Below, piece after piece: positions 16,739 through 26,917 of a stretch of DNA of 56,695 nucleotides; within the stretch, counting starts at the first letter, position 1; every line of letters begins with the position of its first letter. Source of the DNA: JBDTGE01 sp050742975 (lineage in GTDB: Bacteria > Actinomycetota > Actinomycetes > Mycobacteriales > Jatrophihabitantaceae). The notes beneath the pieces are model-generated. The model had not been told where the DNA came from and ran no database searches. It was given only the letters and a program-made list of their open reading frames with translations. The position numbers were made by a program, and so were the translations under genes. The DNA is taken from contig JBOGDQ010000146.1 of the NCBI GenBank assembly GCA_050742975.1, forward strand, positions 1-56,695. The letters run 5' to 3'.

Positions 16739-17812
16739 CTAGCGCCGGCCGTGGCCGCGCCGCGAGGTCACGGCCACCGTCACCGCTGTCGCCGCGGCCG
16801 CGCCCGCCACCGCCCCTGCACCGACCAGCGTGACTCCGAGTGCAGCGGGGTTCATCGGCGGGGATAGCTTGCGATCCGGCCCGTCCGCGGTGGGCTCGTC
16901 GACCGGCGCGACCGGTGCGGTCTGCTCGGCCGTCAGCACCGCCATCCAGCCCGCACAGAACAGCATGAACCGCGCGACCAGCTGGATCCAGATCAGGATC
17001 GCGACCAGCCCGGCGAATGGCCCGGCCGTCGGACTGCCTGCCGACTTCGCGATCGTGAACGTCCCGACGATCTTCAGGATCTCGAAGCCGATCGCGGCGA
17101 GCAGCGCACCCTTCCAGGCGATCCGCCCGGGCACGTCCGCGCCCGGCAGCCGCACCAGCAGCCAGCTGAAGATGATGAAGTCACCGGCGACCGCGAGCAG
17201 CAGGCCGAACACCTTGACCAGGTAGTGCACCCCGGCGACGTGGTCCAGCGAGAGCAGCCGCAGGACCTGGTCCGTAGCCGCCGTGCCGAGGACGGTCAGG
17301 CCCAGCGAGATCAGGATGCCCAGCCCAAGGCCGGCCAGCACGAGCAGGTTCATCGCCTTGGCCACGAAGAAGTTGCGCTTGTCCGGCCCGCTCCCCCACA
17401 CCGCACCGACGGCCGCGCGCAGGTTGCCGATCCACCCCAGCCCGGTCAGCAGCACACCGGCCAGGCCGATGATCCCCACGCCGGTACGGGCGTCGATCGC
17501 GGTGTGGATCGAGTCGCTGAGCGTGCTGCCGAACGAGCCGGGCACCTGCGCGGTGATGTGGTCGAACAGGCTCTGCTGCGCGGCCGGATGCGAGTGCAGG
17601 ACGAAGCCGGTGATCGCAACCGCCAGCAATACCAAGGGAAACAGCGCAAGGAAGCTGAAGTAGGTGATCGCGCCGGCGTACTGGTTGCCGTTGCGCTCCT
17701 GCAGCAGGCGCCACGCCTCTGCCGTGTGCCGCACCGACGGCCGCCGGCGCCGGAGCGCGCGCCAACGTGCGGTCGCGGTGGCCTTCAGCCGGGAGAACCA
17801 GTTCCCGCTCAT
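16739..17812 (-). CDS. YihY/BrkB family inner-membrane protein
   Basis: A 357-residue polytopic membrane protein. The cytoplasmic N terminus (about 55 residues, basic) leads into AEAWRLLQERNGNQYAGAITYFSFLALFPLVLLAVAI, the diagnostic opening of the YihY/BrkB family. About six transmembrane segments follow, then a Pro/Ala-rich tail with one further hydrophobic stretch. The transport role proposed for the family is unsettled. The neighbouring 2'-5' RNA ligase-like gene and trpS lie upstream in the same direction. Confidence 0.85.
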   Translation of the reverse strand: MSGNWFSRLKATATARWRALRRRRPSVRHTAEAWRLLQERNGNQYAGAITYFSFLALFPLVLLAVAITGFVLHSHPAAQQSLFDHITAQVPGSFGSTLSDSIHTAIDARTGVGIIGLAGVLLTGLGWIGNLRAAVGAVWGSGPDKRNFFVAKAMNLLVLAGLGLGILISLGLTVLGTAATDQVLRLLSLDHVAGVHYLVKVFGLLLAVAGDFIIFSWLLVRLPGADVPGRIAWKGALLAAIGFEILKIVGTFTIAKSAGSPTAGPFAGLVAILIWIQLVARFMLFCAGWMAVLTAEQTAPVAPVDEPTADGPDRKLSPPMNPAALGVTLVGAGAVAGAAAATAVTVAVTSRRGHGRR

Positions 17813-17841
17813 GTAGCAGGCCTACCCCTCTGGCCGGGCAA

Positions 17842-18369
17842 TCACGCACCGCCGCCGAGGGGGAACTCCGTGCGCCAGTGCCATCGCTGCTCGTCGTCCC
17901 GCGAGAACAGGACGAAGTGGTTGACCGGGAAACGGGCCACGTACCCGGAGAGCCCGTCGTACACGCGGTCCAGCGATGCGTCGTCGACCTCGTGCGCGAC
18001 CGTGACGTGCGGGTGGTACGGGAACTCCAGTTCGCGGTTCACCGGCCCGGCGCGGACGGCCCGTTCGAGCAATTCGCACTCGGCCAGCCCGCGAGCGACC
18101 TGGACGAACACGACCGGTGACGCGGGCCGGAACGTCCCGGTCCCGGCCAGGTGCATGTCGAACGGGCCGACGGTCGCGGCCGCCGCGGTCAGGTGCGCCT
18201 CGACCTCGCCCATCCGGGTCACCGGGATCGGCGTCGGCGGCAGCAGCGTGACGTGCGGCCAGATCAGGTCGGCTGCCGGGTCACCGGCGTCGCGGCGCCA
18301 GTTCGTCAGGACCGTGGCGTGGGGCTGCGGGATCGCGATCGCGACCCCCAGCACCACCCTGTCCGCCAT
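17842..18369 (-). CDS. 2'-5' RNA ligase / cyclic phosphodiesterase family protein
   Basis: A 175-residue member of the 2H phosphoesterase superfamily. The two HxT motifs are HVTLL at His39 and HVTVA at His121, which form the catalytic pair acting on 2'-3' cyclic phosphate or 2'-5' linkages. ATG at 18369 is four bases after the trpS stop, so the two are probably co-transcribed. The natural RNA or nucleotide substrate is not known. Confidence 0.82.
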   Translation of the reverse strand: MADRVVLGVAIAIPQPHATVLTNWRRDAGDPAADLIWPHVTLLPPTPIPVTRMGEVEAHLTAAAATVGPFDMHLAGTGTFRPASPVVFVQVARGLAECELLERAVRAGPVNRELEFPYHPHVTVAHEVDDASLDRVYDGLSGYVARFPVNHFVLFSRDDEQRWHWRTEFPLGGGA

Positions 18370-18373
18370 CGAA

Positions 18374-19399
18374 TCAGCGCCCCGCAGCGAGGAAGCCGAC
18401 GCGCTCGTACACCCGGGAGACCGTCTCCCCCGCGACCGAACGGGCACGCGCGGCGCCGGCCGCGAGGACGCGGTCCAGCTCGGCCGGGTCGGCCAGCAGG
18501 GATCGGGTCCGCGCCGCCAGCGGTTCGACGAACGCGACGACGGCGTCGGCCACGGCCACCTTGAGCGATCCATAGCCCTGGCCGTCGAACTCCGCGACGA
18601 CGTCCTCGATCGAGCGGTCGGTCACGGCGCTCAGGATGCTCAGCAGGTTGGAGACGCCGGGCTTGTCCGCCGGGTCGAACCGGATGTCGGTGCCGGTGTC
18701 CGTGACCGCCCGCTTTATCTTCCGCGTCAGCACGGCAGGGTCGTCCAGCAGGTTGAGCGTCCCGGCATCGCCGAGCGACTTGCTCATCTTCGCCGTCGGT
18801 TCCTGCAGGTCGAAGATCTTGGCCGTCGCCTTCGGGATGAACGCCGACGGGACGGTGAACGTGTGGCCGTAGCGCGAGTTGAACCGCTGTGCGAGATCGC
18901 GCGTCAGCTCCAGGTGCTGACGCTGGTCCTCGCCCACCGGCACGGCCGACGTCTGGTACAGCAGGATGTCCGCCGCCATCAGCACCGGGTAGGTGAACAG
19001 GCCGACGGTGATGCTCTCGGTCCCCGTGCGAGCGGACTTGTCCTTGAACTGGGTCATCCGGCCGGCCTCGCCGAACCCGGTCAGGCACTCCAGCACCCAG
19101 GACAGCTGGGTGTGCTCGGGAACGTGGCTCTGCGCGAACAGCGCGCACCGGGACGGATCGAGTCCGGCGGCGAGCAGCTGGGCGACCGACACCCGGATGC
19201 GCTCGCGCAGGATGGCCGGCTCGGGCGGGTCGACGGTGATCGCGTGCAGGTCGACGACGCAGTAGAACGTGTCGTGCGTGTCCTGCATCGCCACCCACTG
19301 CTTCACCGCGCCGAGGTAGTTGCCGAGGTGGAAGGAGTCGGAGGTCGGCTGGATCCCGGACAGCACGCGCGGGCGGGGAGCATCAGAGTTCGGCGCCAT
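18374..19399 (-). CDS. trpS: Tryptophan--tRNA ligase
   Basis: A 341-residue class I aminoacyl-tRNA synthetase. The HIGH-equivalent is FHLGNYLG at residues 23-30 and the KMSKS loop reads KMSKS exactly (about residue 200). VLSGIQPTSDSFHLGNYLGA, DLHAIT and CALFAQSHVPEH are typical of bacterial TrpRS. ATG at 19399 overlaps the upstream CorC-type gene by 17 bases. It charges tRNA-Trp in the cytoplasm. No leader or T-box is visible upstream, because the start lies inside the preceding gene. Confidence 0.96.
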   Translation of the reverse strand: MAPNSDAPRPRVLSGIQPTSDSFHLGNYLGAVKQWVAMQDTHDTFYCVVDLHAITVDPPEPAILRERIRVSVAQLLAAGLDPSRCALFAQSHVPEHTQLSWVLECLTGFGEAGRMTQFKDKSARTGTESITVGLFTYPVLMAADILLYQTSAVPVGEDQRQHLELTRDLAQRFNSRYGHTFTVPSAFIPKATAKIFDLQEPTAKMSKSLGDAGTLNLLDDPAVLTRKIKRAVTDTGTDIRFDPADKPGVSNLLSILSAVTDRSIEDVVAEFDGQGYGSLKVAVADAVVAFVEPLAARTRSLLADPAELDRVLAAGAARARSVAGETVSRVYERVGFLAAGR

Positions 19400-20717
19400 G
19401 ATGCAGGGATTCTTCCACCACCTCCGGTTGCTCCCGAGGGGGTGGGGTCAGCCGGACCAGCGCTGCGCGTCGGCCGTCGACGTCGATGACCTGCACCCGG
19501 AACCCGTTGCACTCGAGCTCGTCGCCGCTCTGCGGCAGCCGGCCGAGCGCGGCCATGATGTACCCGCCCAGCGTCGCGTACGGGCCCTCGGGCAGCTCCA
19601 AGCCGGACACCTCGGCCACCTCGTCCAGGTTCAGCTTCCCGTCGACCTCCACCGCACCGCCGGACAGCTGCCGCGACGGCGTGCCACCCTCGTCGTACTC
19701 GTCGCGGATGTCGCCGATGACCTCCTCGATGAGGTCCTCGAGCGTGACGATGCCGTCGGTGCCGCCGTACTCGTCGACGACGATCGCCATGTGGTGGCCC
19801 TCGCGCCGCATCTCGGACAGGGCGGCCAGCACGCGCTTGGAGCCGGGCAGCGCCTTGACCTCGCGCGTCACGTCGCCGACCGTGCGATGGCGGTCCACGC
19901 GCGGGTCGCCGAGCAGCAGATCCCGGATGTGCACGAAGCCCAGGACGTCGTCGTTGCCCCGCCCGACCACCGGGTACCGCGAGTGCGTCGACTCGGCCGC
20001 GATCTTGGCCGCGCGGCTGATCGTCATGCCCGCCTCGAGGAAGGTGACGTCCGGGCGCGGCACCATGACCTCGCCGATCGAGCGCTCGCCGGCCGCGAAG
20101 ACGTCGTCGATCAGCCGGCGCTCGTCCGAGGACAGCGACTCGTGCGCCGCGACCAGCCCCCGCAGCTCGTCCTCGCTGATCGGGTCGCGCCCGGCGTGCG
20201 GGTCACCGCCGAGCAGCCGCACGACGCCGTTGGTCGAGCGGCCGAGCAGCCAGATGACCGGGCGGAAGAAGCGCGCCAGCCGGTTCAGCGGCGCACCGAA
20301 CAGCAGCGCGGTCGCCTCCGGTCGCTGCAGGCCGAGCCGCTTGGGCGCGAGCTCGCCGAGCACGAGGGTCACGAACGAGATGATCAGCGTGACCCCGATG
20401 ACGCCCGTCGCGCTCGCCAGCCCGCTGCTCCAGCCGCGCTCGACCAGCCAGTCCTTGACCTCGCCGGAGATCGTCACCGCACCGAACGCGCTGGACAGCA
20501 GGGCGGTGGAGGTGACGCCGATCTGGACGGCGGCCAGGAATCGGTTGGGATCGCTGGTCAGTCGGGCGACGACAGCCCCCCGACGCCCGGAGTCGGCCAG
20601 CCCGCGCACCTGACCCTCACGCAGCGAGATCAGCGAGATCTCGGCGGCCACGAACAGCCCCTCGATGACGATCAGCAGCACGACGATGCCGATGTTGAAC
20701 AGCAACTGGCCGGCCAC
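19383..20717 (-). CDS. CNNM/CorC (hemolysin C-like) membrane protein with CBS domains
   Basis: A 444-residue protein with the layout of the CNNM/CorB-CorC family: an N-terminal DUF21 domain of about 190 residues with four hydrophobic segments (IVVLLIVIEGLFVAAEISLIS), then two CBS domains (about residues 210-330, IGEVMVPRPDVTFLEAGMTI and GNDDVLGFVHIRDLL), and a C-terminal CorC_HlyC domain (YEGGT region). Such proteins act in magnesium/cobalt efflux or its control. It overlaps trpS by 17 bases. Confidence 0.88.
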   Translation of the reverse strand: MAGQLLFNIGIVVLLIVIEGLFVAAEISLISLREGQVRGLADSGRRGAVVARLTSDPNRFLAAVQIGVTSTALLSSAFGAVTISGEVKDWLVERGWSSGLASATGVIGVTLIISFVTLVLGELAPKRLGLQRPEATALLFGAPLNRLARFFRPVIWLLGRSTNGVVRLLGGDPHAGRDPISEDELRGLVAAHESLSSDERRLIDDVFAAGERSIGEVMVPRPDVTFLEAGMTISRAAKIAAESTHSRYPVVGRGNDDVLGFVHIRDLLLGDPRVDRHRTVGDVTREVKALPGSKRVLAALSEMRREGHHMAIVVDEYGGTDGIVTLEDLIEEVIGDIRDEYDEGGTPSRQLSGGAVEVDGKLNLDEVAEVSGLELPEGPYATLGGYIMAALGRLPQSGDELECNGFRVQVIDVDGRRAALVRLTPPPREQPEVVEESLHHGAEL

Positions 20718-20765
20718 AGCGACGAGTCTACGAACCTGGGCGGCGGCAGCGCCGGATCGGCGCGA

Positions 20766-21626
20766 TCAGGCCGAGGCCGCAGCCGCACGCCGACGGCTGC
20801 TGCTGCGGCTGCTGCTGCCCACGACCTGCAGCGGCGCGACGGTGGCGGCGGGCTCGGTTCCGCGCAGGATGATCCGGGCCACGTAGTCCGGCGCGTCCCA
20901 CATCGGGACGTGGCCGACGCCGCGCATGGTCAGGTGCTCGGCCTGCGGCACCGCTCGCCTGGCGATCTCGGCCTGCCACGGCGGCAGCACCAGGTCCCGC
21001 GCCGCCCAGCCGATGGTCACCGGGATCTCGGGCGCGATGTCGCCCGTGAACGGCGTCGCGGCGTCGAGCAGCAGGCTCAGCGAGGGACGGGCGTACGCGA
21101 ACCCGCGGATGTCGCCGAGGGCGTGGTCGGCGTCGACCCGGCCGGGGTGCGCCATCAGGATGCCGTAGACCAGCTTGCGGCCGGCCCGGCTGCGTGCGAG
21201 CCACTCGGCGCGCGGTCCGAGTCGCTCGACCAGCGCGGCGGCCGAGGTGAAGATCCGGCGGGTGTAGGCGAACTCGGCGTCGGTACGCCAGAAGCCGGCC
21301 GGGGAGAACGCGACCACGCTGCGCGCATCGCCACGCGCGCCCGCCTCGAGCGCGACCCGGCCACCGAGCGAGTACCCGGCGACGTTCGGTCGGACCAGGC
21401 CCTGGTCGGCGAGGAACTCGCGGAACAGTTCGCTCAGGACGTCGGTGACCGGGCGAGCGCCGGGACAGAACGGTGGGGACTGGCCGTGGCCGGGCAGGTC
21501 CACCAGGATGACCTCCCGCCGCTCGGCGAGCTGGTCGAGCACCGGGTACCAGGCCTGCCGGCGGTGGGTGAGACCGTGTACCAGCACCAGCGGTTCGCCG
21601 GATCCGTGCCGTTCGAACGCGAGCAT
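20766..21626 (-). CDS. Alpha/beta-hydrolase
   Basis: A 286-residue alpha/beta-hydrolase fold enzyme. It has the oxyanion segment LVLVHGLTHRRQAWYPVLDQL, the DLPGHGQSPP strand-turn, the nucleophile elbow GYSLGG, and a C-terminal GVGHVPMWDAPDYVARII that carries the catalytic His. The C terminus has a low-complexity Ser/Arg/Ala stretch after residue 270. The substrate cannot be guessed from context. It is transcribed in the same direction as the CorC-type gene, 48 bases away. Confidence 0.82.
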   Translation of the reverse strand: MLAFERHGSGEPLVLVHGLTHRRQAWYPVLDQLAERREVILVDLPGHGQSPPFCPGARPVTDVLSELFREFLADQGLVRPNVAGYSLGGRVALEAGARGDARSVVAFSPAGFWRTDAEFAYTRRIFTSAAALVERLGPRAEWLARSRAGRKLVYGILMAHPGRVDADHALGDIRGFAYARPSLSLLLDAATPFTGDIAPEIPVTIGWAARDLVLPPWQAEIARRAVPQAEHLTMRGVGHVPMWDAPDYVARIILRGTEPAATVAPLQVVGSSSRSSSRRRAAAASA

Positions 21627-21803
21627 CTGCGGCCTCCTCGGGCGCGGTCGGCGATGACCGCGCGGCCCGTCGCTTCACCGGACGGACACTCGGACGCTAC
21701 CTAGCTGTAACCCGTGGTCATAGAGAATTGGGGCAGCTCGCCGGAATTGGCACTAGCACACGAGGCAGCGTTCCGCAGCCCGCCACGCACGGCCGCCCGC
21801 GGA

Positions 21804-23981
<2,178 letters not shown>

Positions 23982-24013
23982 ACCGCGTCCTTCCGAGGAC
24001 TCGCTGCGAACTC

Positions 24014-24027
24014 TCTTGATATCAAGA
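24014..24027. promoter_or_regulatory. Perfect 14-bp palindrome upstream of icd, TamR/MarR-like operator
   Basis: TCTTGATATCAAGA lies in the 132-base divergent region between icd (minus) and the DUF885 gene (plus). It resembles MarR-family sites such as those of Streptomyces TamR, which as I recall acts on aconitase, isocitrate dehydrogenase and malate synthase genes. The palindrome is seen; the regulator is inferred and no marR gene lies in this window. Confidence 0.55.
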
Positions 24028-24113
24028 TACCGGGCGTGGGATTGCCACCGCGCGCCGGCCCGGCGATCCCGAGCCCGGCAACGCGTTACCAGCCACCACC
24101 TAGTCTGCTGAGC

Positions 24114-25880
24114 ATGACCGAATCTCGCACTCCTTCCCCCGACAGCTACGCCCCCACTGTCGGGGGGACCCCCACAGCCGTGGATGCCCTGGCCGATTCC
24201 TATCTGGACGCCAGCGCGGCGCTCAACCCGGCCGAGGCCACCTACATCGGGATCGCCGGCTACGACGACAAGCTGCCCGAGTTGACGCCAGATTGGCTGG
24301 AGTCCGTCTCCGCTCTCCGCCGCCGGACGCTGGCCGGGCTCGACGCGGTCGAGTCCGTCGACGCGAACGACCGGATCACCGTAGCCGCGCTGCGCGAGGA
24401 GCTCTCGCTGCGTGAGGAGATCCGCTCGACGGGCTGGGAGGAGTCGGACCTGTCCAACATCGCCTCGCCGCTACAGGGGATCCGCGACATCTTCGACCTC
24501 ACCCCCACGACCACCGCCGACGACTGGGCCACGGTCGCCAAGCGGCTGGCCGCGGTGCCGGACGCGCTGACCGGCTACACCGAGTCACTGCGCCTGGCCG
24601 CCTCGCGCGGTGACATCCGGGCGCGGCGGCAGGTCGAGGCCGGGATCACGCAGGCCGGCGACAACGTCGGACCGGACGGCTTCTTCGCGACGTTCGCCCG
24701 CGATGCGGCACCGGCCAGTGGGGGTGCCCCCGGCAATGAGGGCGTAGCCGCCGGGGGAGGCGGCGCGCTGCCGGAGTCGCTGCAGGCCGACCTCGCGCGC
24801 AGCGCCATGTTGGCCGCCGATGCGTACGCGCAGCTGGCCACGTTCCTGCGCGAGGAGCTGCTGCCCCGGGCCGGCGACGTCGATGCGATCGGGCGCGAGC
24901 GCTACCCGCTGCACTCGCGCTCGTTTCTCGGGGCACGGATCGACCTGGCGGAGACGTACGCGTGGGGGCAGGAGGAGCTCGCGCGGATCACCACCGAGAT
25001 GCAGGCGACCGCGGAGCGGATCAAGTCCGGGGCGTCGATCCGCGAGGCGATGGAGTTCCTCGACGCCGACCCGTCCCGCAAGCTGCGCGGCAAGGACGCG
25101 CTGCGGGAGTGGATGCAGGCCAGGTCCGACGAGGCCGTGACCGCGCTGGCCGACACGCACTTCGACATCCCGGAGCCGATCCGCACGCTGGAGTGCAGGA
25201 TCGCGCCGACCCAGTCCGGCGGGATCTACTACACCGGCCCGAGCGAGGACCTGGTCACCCGACCCGGCCGGATGTGGTGGGCCGTCCCGGCGGGCGTCAC
25301 CGAGTTCTCCACCTGGCGCGAGCTGACCACCGTCTACCACGAGGGCGTCCCCGGTCATCACCTGCAGGTGGCGCAGACCGTGTACCGCAGCGCGCTGCTG
25401 AACCGCTGGCGCCGGCTGTCGTCCTGGGTCAGCGGTCACGGCGAGGGCTGGGCGCTGTATGCCGAGAAGCTGATGGCCGATCTCGGTTTCCTGGACGACC
25501 CGGCCGACTACCTGGGCATGCTCGACGGGCAGTCGATGCGCGCGGCGAGGGTGGTGCTCGACATCGGCTTCCACTGCGGGTTCGAGGCCCCGGCCGAGGT
25601 CGGCGGCGGGGCGTGGACGTACGAGAAGGCTTGGACGTTCCTCAACGCGCACGCGGCGATGGCCGAGGGGTTCCTGCGCTACGAGCTGGACCGGTACCTG
25701 GGCTGGCCGGGTCAGGCGCCGTCGTACAAGATCGGCGAGCGGCTGTGGCTGCAGCTGCGCGAGGACGCGCGGACGAAGCAGGGCGACGCGTTCGATCTGA
25801 AGGCGTTCCACCGCTCGGCGCTGGACATCGGCTCGCTCGGCCTGGACGTGCTGCGCGGAGCCGTCCTGGCCGAGATCTGA
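24114..25880 (+). CDS. DUF885 family protein (predicted zinc peptidase-like)
   Basis: About 588 residues from ATG at 24114. The C-terminal half carries YHEGVPGHHLQVA near residue 408, the HExxxGH signature of DUF885 proteins, thought to be metallopeptidase-like, followed by GHGEGWALYAEKLM with a likely third metal ligand. No signal peptide. The N-terminal 25 residues and a Gly/Ala-rich insert (about residues 202-217) are both encoded by copies of one 41-bp hairpin repeat in opposite orientations. The insert looks like an added surface loop. The reading frame is undisturbed. Substrate unknown. Confidence 0.82.
   Translation: MTESRTPSPDSYAPTVGGTPTAVDALADSYLDASAALNPAEATYIGIAGYDDKLPELTPDWLESVSALRRRTLAGLDAVESVDANDRITVAALREELSLREEIRSTGWEESDLSNIASPLQGIRDIFDLTPTTTADDWATVAKRLAAVPDALTGYTESLRLAASRGDIRARRQVEAGITQAGDNVGPDGFFATFARDAAPASGGAPGNEGVAAGGGGALPESLQADLARSAMLAADAYAQLATFLREELLPRAGDVDAIGRERYPLHSRSFLGARIDLAETYAWGQEELARITTEMQATAERIKSGASIREAMEFLDADPSRKLRGKDALREWMQARSDEAVTALADTHFDIPEPIRTLECRIAPTQSGGIYYTGPSEDLVTRPGRMWWAVPAGVTEFSTWRELTTVYHEGVPGHHLQVAQTVYRSALLNRWRRLSSWVSGHGEGWALYAEKLMADLGFLDDPADYLGMLDGQSMRAARVVLDIGFHCGFEAPAEVGGGAWTYEKAWTFLNAHAAMAEGFLRYELDRYLGWPGQAPSYKIGERLWLQLREDARTKQGDAFDLKAFHRSALDIGSLGLDVLRGAVLAEI
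24135..24175 (+). repeat. 41-bp GC-rich hairpin element, copy 1 (inside DUF885 gene)
   Basis: It contains perfect 10-bp arms CCCCCGACAG (24136-24145) and CTGTCGGGGG (24157-24166), then GACCCCCAC. It is 35/41 identical to the reverse complement of the copy at 24718-24758, including the shared loop GCTACGCCC. It encodes a Pro/Gly/Thr-rich stretch near the protein N terminus. Confidence 0.8.
24718..24758 (-). repeat. 41-bp GC-rich hairpin element, copy 2 (inverted, inside DUF885 gene)
   Basis: Arms CCCCCGGC and GCCGGGGG bracket the shared loop, with GTGGGGGTG at the other end. Read on the minus strand it aligns without gaps over 41 bases with copy 1, with six mismatches. In the coding frame it yields a Gly-rich segment (GGAPGNEGVAAGGGG) between predicted helices of the DUF885 protein. 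Confidence 0.8.
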
Positions 25881-25883
25881 ACG

Positions 25884-25930
25884 GATTCGGGAGTTTGCCG
25901 TCCGACAGGGGGGCGGGAAACTCCCGAATC
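25884..25930 (+). repeat. 47-bp hairpin repeat, copy A (bidirectional terminator)
   Basis: Arms GATTCGGGAGTTT / AAACTCCCGAATC pair perfectly and a further six pairs (one G-U) lie inside, leaving loop GACAGGG. It starts 3 bases after the DUF885 stop and ends 5 bases before the stop of the convergent AbiEi/DUF559 gene. One of four copies in the window; same orientation as copies B and D. Confidence 0.85.
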
Positions 25931-25935
25931 GGGCA

Positions 25936-26811
25936 TCACGCGGCCAGTTGAGCGACTCTTGCCCGGACGTATCCGGGACGCTCGGTCAGGTCGGCCCAGG
26001 TGAATCGCAGGATCGTCCAGCCGAGCGCGACCAGGTCGTTCTGCCGGGTGCGGTCACGCTGGAATCGTTCGACGTCGCTGTGATACGCCCACCCGTCCAC
26101 CTCGATGGCGATCTTCTTGTCGGGCAACGCGATGTCTACGACACCGATCAGGTCGCCGTCGTGCCACACCGGATAGTTCGGCGTCCAGCCGGTAATTCCG
26201 GCCTTCCGGAGCAGGCGGTGCAGCACCCGCTCGGACTCCGCCGCGGCTCCGTCGCCGAGCTGTTGCGCGAGCAACCGAAGGGCCGTGTTACCAGTTCGGC
26301 CGGGGTAGTCGAACAGCCTTCGACCGATATCGGCCGTCCCGATCCAGCCACGCTGCATTGCACGATCGGCCAACCTGGAACGCTCACCCGCGCGCAGCGT
26401 CGGCAAGTAGTCGAGCACCGTCCAACTGCGTGAGGTAACTGGAAGGTCGGTCACGGAGGTGACGGCGCTCGGCGAAACAGGCACACGGTGCAGACGGACC
26501 CAGGTCGGAGGATAGACACGGCGCTGATGCGGCAGGACCACATGTATCACGTCGTCGTCGCCGTCGATCACTCCCCAGAGACGAGCTGCCGTCGCGAACC
26601 CGAGCACGCCGTCCGTACTCAGCGTGGCTGCCCACAACCGAGCCCGATACGTGAGTGGCGCACCACGAACCAGAAACACGCGATGCGCCACTCTGACGAG
26701 CTCGGTGCCGGCGATCATGCGTGCGAGCTTGGTCCCGCTGACTCCTGCAGACAGCAGCTGGTGCCGGGCGATAACCCCATCCTGATTGCTGGCCTGCTCC
26801 CACCACCGCAC
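25936..26811 (-). CDS. AbiEi-antitoxin-like winged helix plus DUF559 nuclease-fold protein
   Basis: About 291 residues if GTG 26811 is used; GTG 26844 is possible, and longer frames run into hairpin repeat B. The N terminus (NQDGVIARHQLLSAGVSGTKLARMI, then VRVAHRVFLVRGAP) is the AbiEi-type winged helix. The C terminus (VDIALPDKKIAIEVDGWAYHSD, then RDRTRQNDLVALGWTILRFTW) is DUF559, a Vsr/PD-(D/E)xK-type nuclease fold with the Asp and ExD residues kept. Such solo proteins are common in actinobacteria and have no proven function. The gene is bracketed by directly repeated 47-bp hairpins A and B. Confidence 0.75.
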   Translation of the reverse strand: MRWWEQASNQDGVIARHQLLSAGVSGTKLARMIAGTELVRVAHRVFLVRGAPLTYRARLWAATLSTDGVLGFATAARLWGVIDGDDDVIHVVLPHQRRVYPPTWVRLHRVPVSPSAVTSVTDLPVTSRSWTVLDYLPTLRAGERSRLADRAMQRGWIGTADIGRRLFDYPGRTGNTALRLLAQQLGDGAAAESERVLHRLLRKAGITGWTPNYPVWHDGDLIGVVDIALPDKKIAIEVDGWAYHSDVERFQRDRTRQNDLVALGWTILRFTWADLTERPGYVRARVAQLAA

Positions 26812-26862
26812 GCGGGCAGCCTGCCAGAAACGGGCAGTTCGCACGTTTGGTCGTCCACAGCC

Positions 26863-26915
26863 CCCGATTGGGGAGTTTGCCGTCCGACAGGGGGACGGGA
26901 AACTCCCCAATCGGG
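26863..26915 (+). repeat. 47-bp hairpin repeat, copy B with extended stem
   Basis: The core is 26866-26912, with flanking CCC/GGG extending the perfect outer arms to 16 bp (CCCGATTGGGGAGTTT). It differs from copy A by a compensatory C-G to G-C swap within the stem plus inner changes that restore pairing. It begins 5 bases (in the direction of transcription) after the mdh stop, so it should end mdh transcripts before the AbiEi/DUF559 gene. Confidence 0.85.
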
Positions 26916-26917
26916 CG

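Noticed and set aside
18370..18573. Upstream extension of the 2'-5' RNA ligase-like gene
   Set aside because: It would overlap the end of trpS by about 200 bases; the ATG at 18369 starts directly before the family's first strand.
19320..21704. 794-codon plus-strand open frame
   Set aside because: It covers the reverse of trpS, the CorC-type gene and the hydrolase, all with family motifs; it has no motif of its own.
21722..21756. Two GAATTGG strings near the hydrolase start as a possible repeat element
   Set aside because: They are short, not symmetric, and unlike the 47-bp family in arms and loop.
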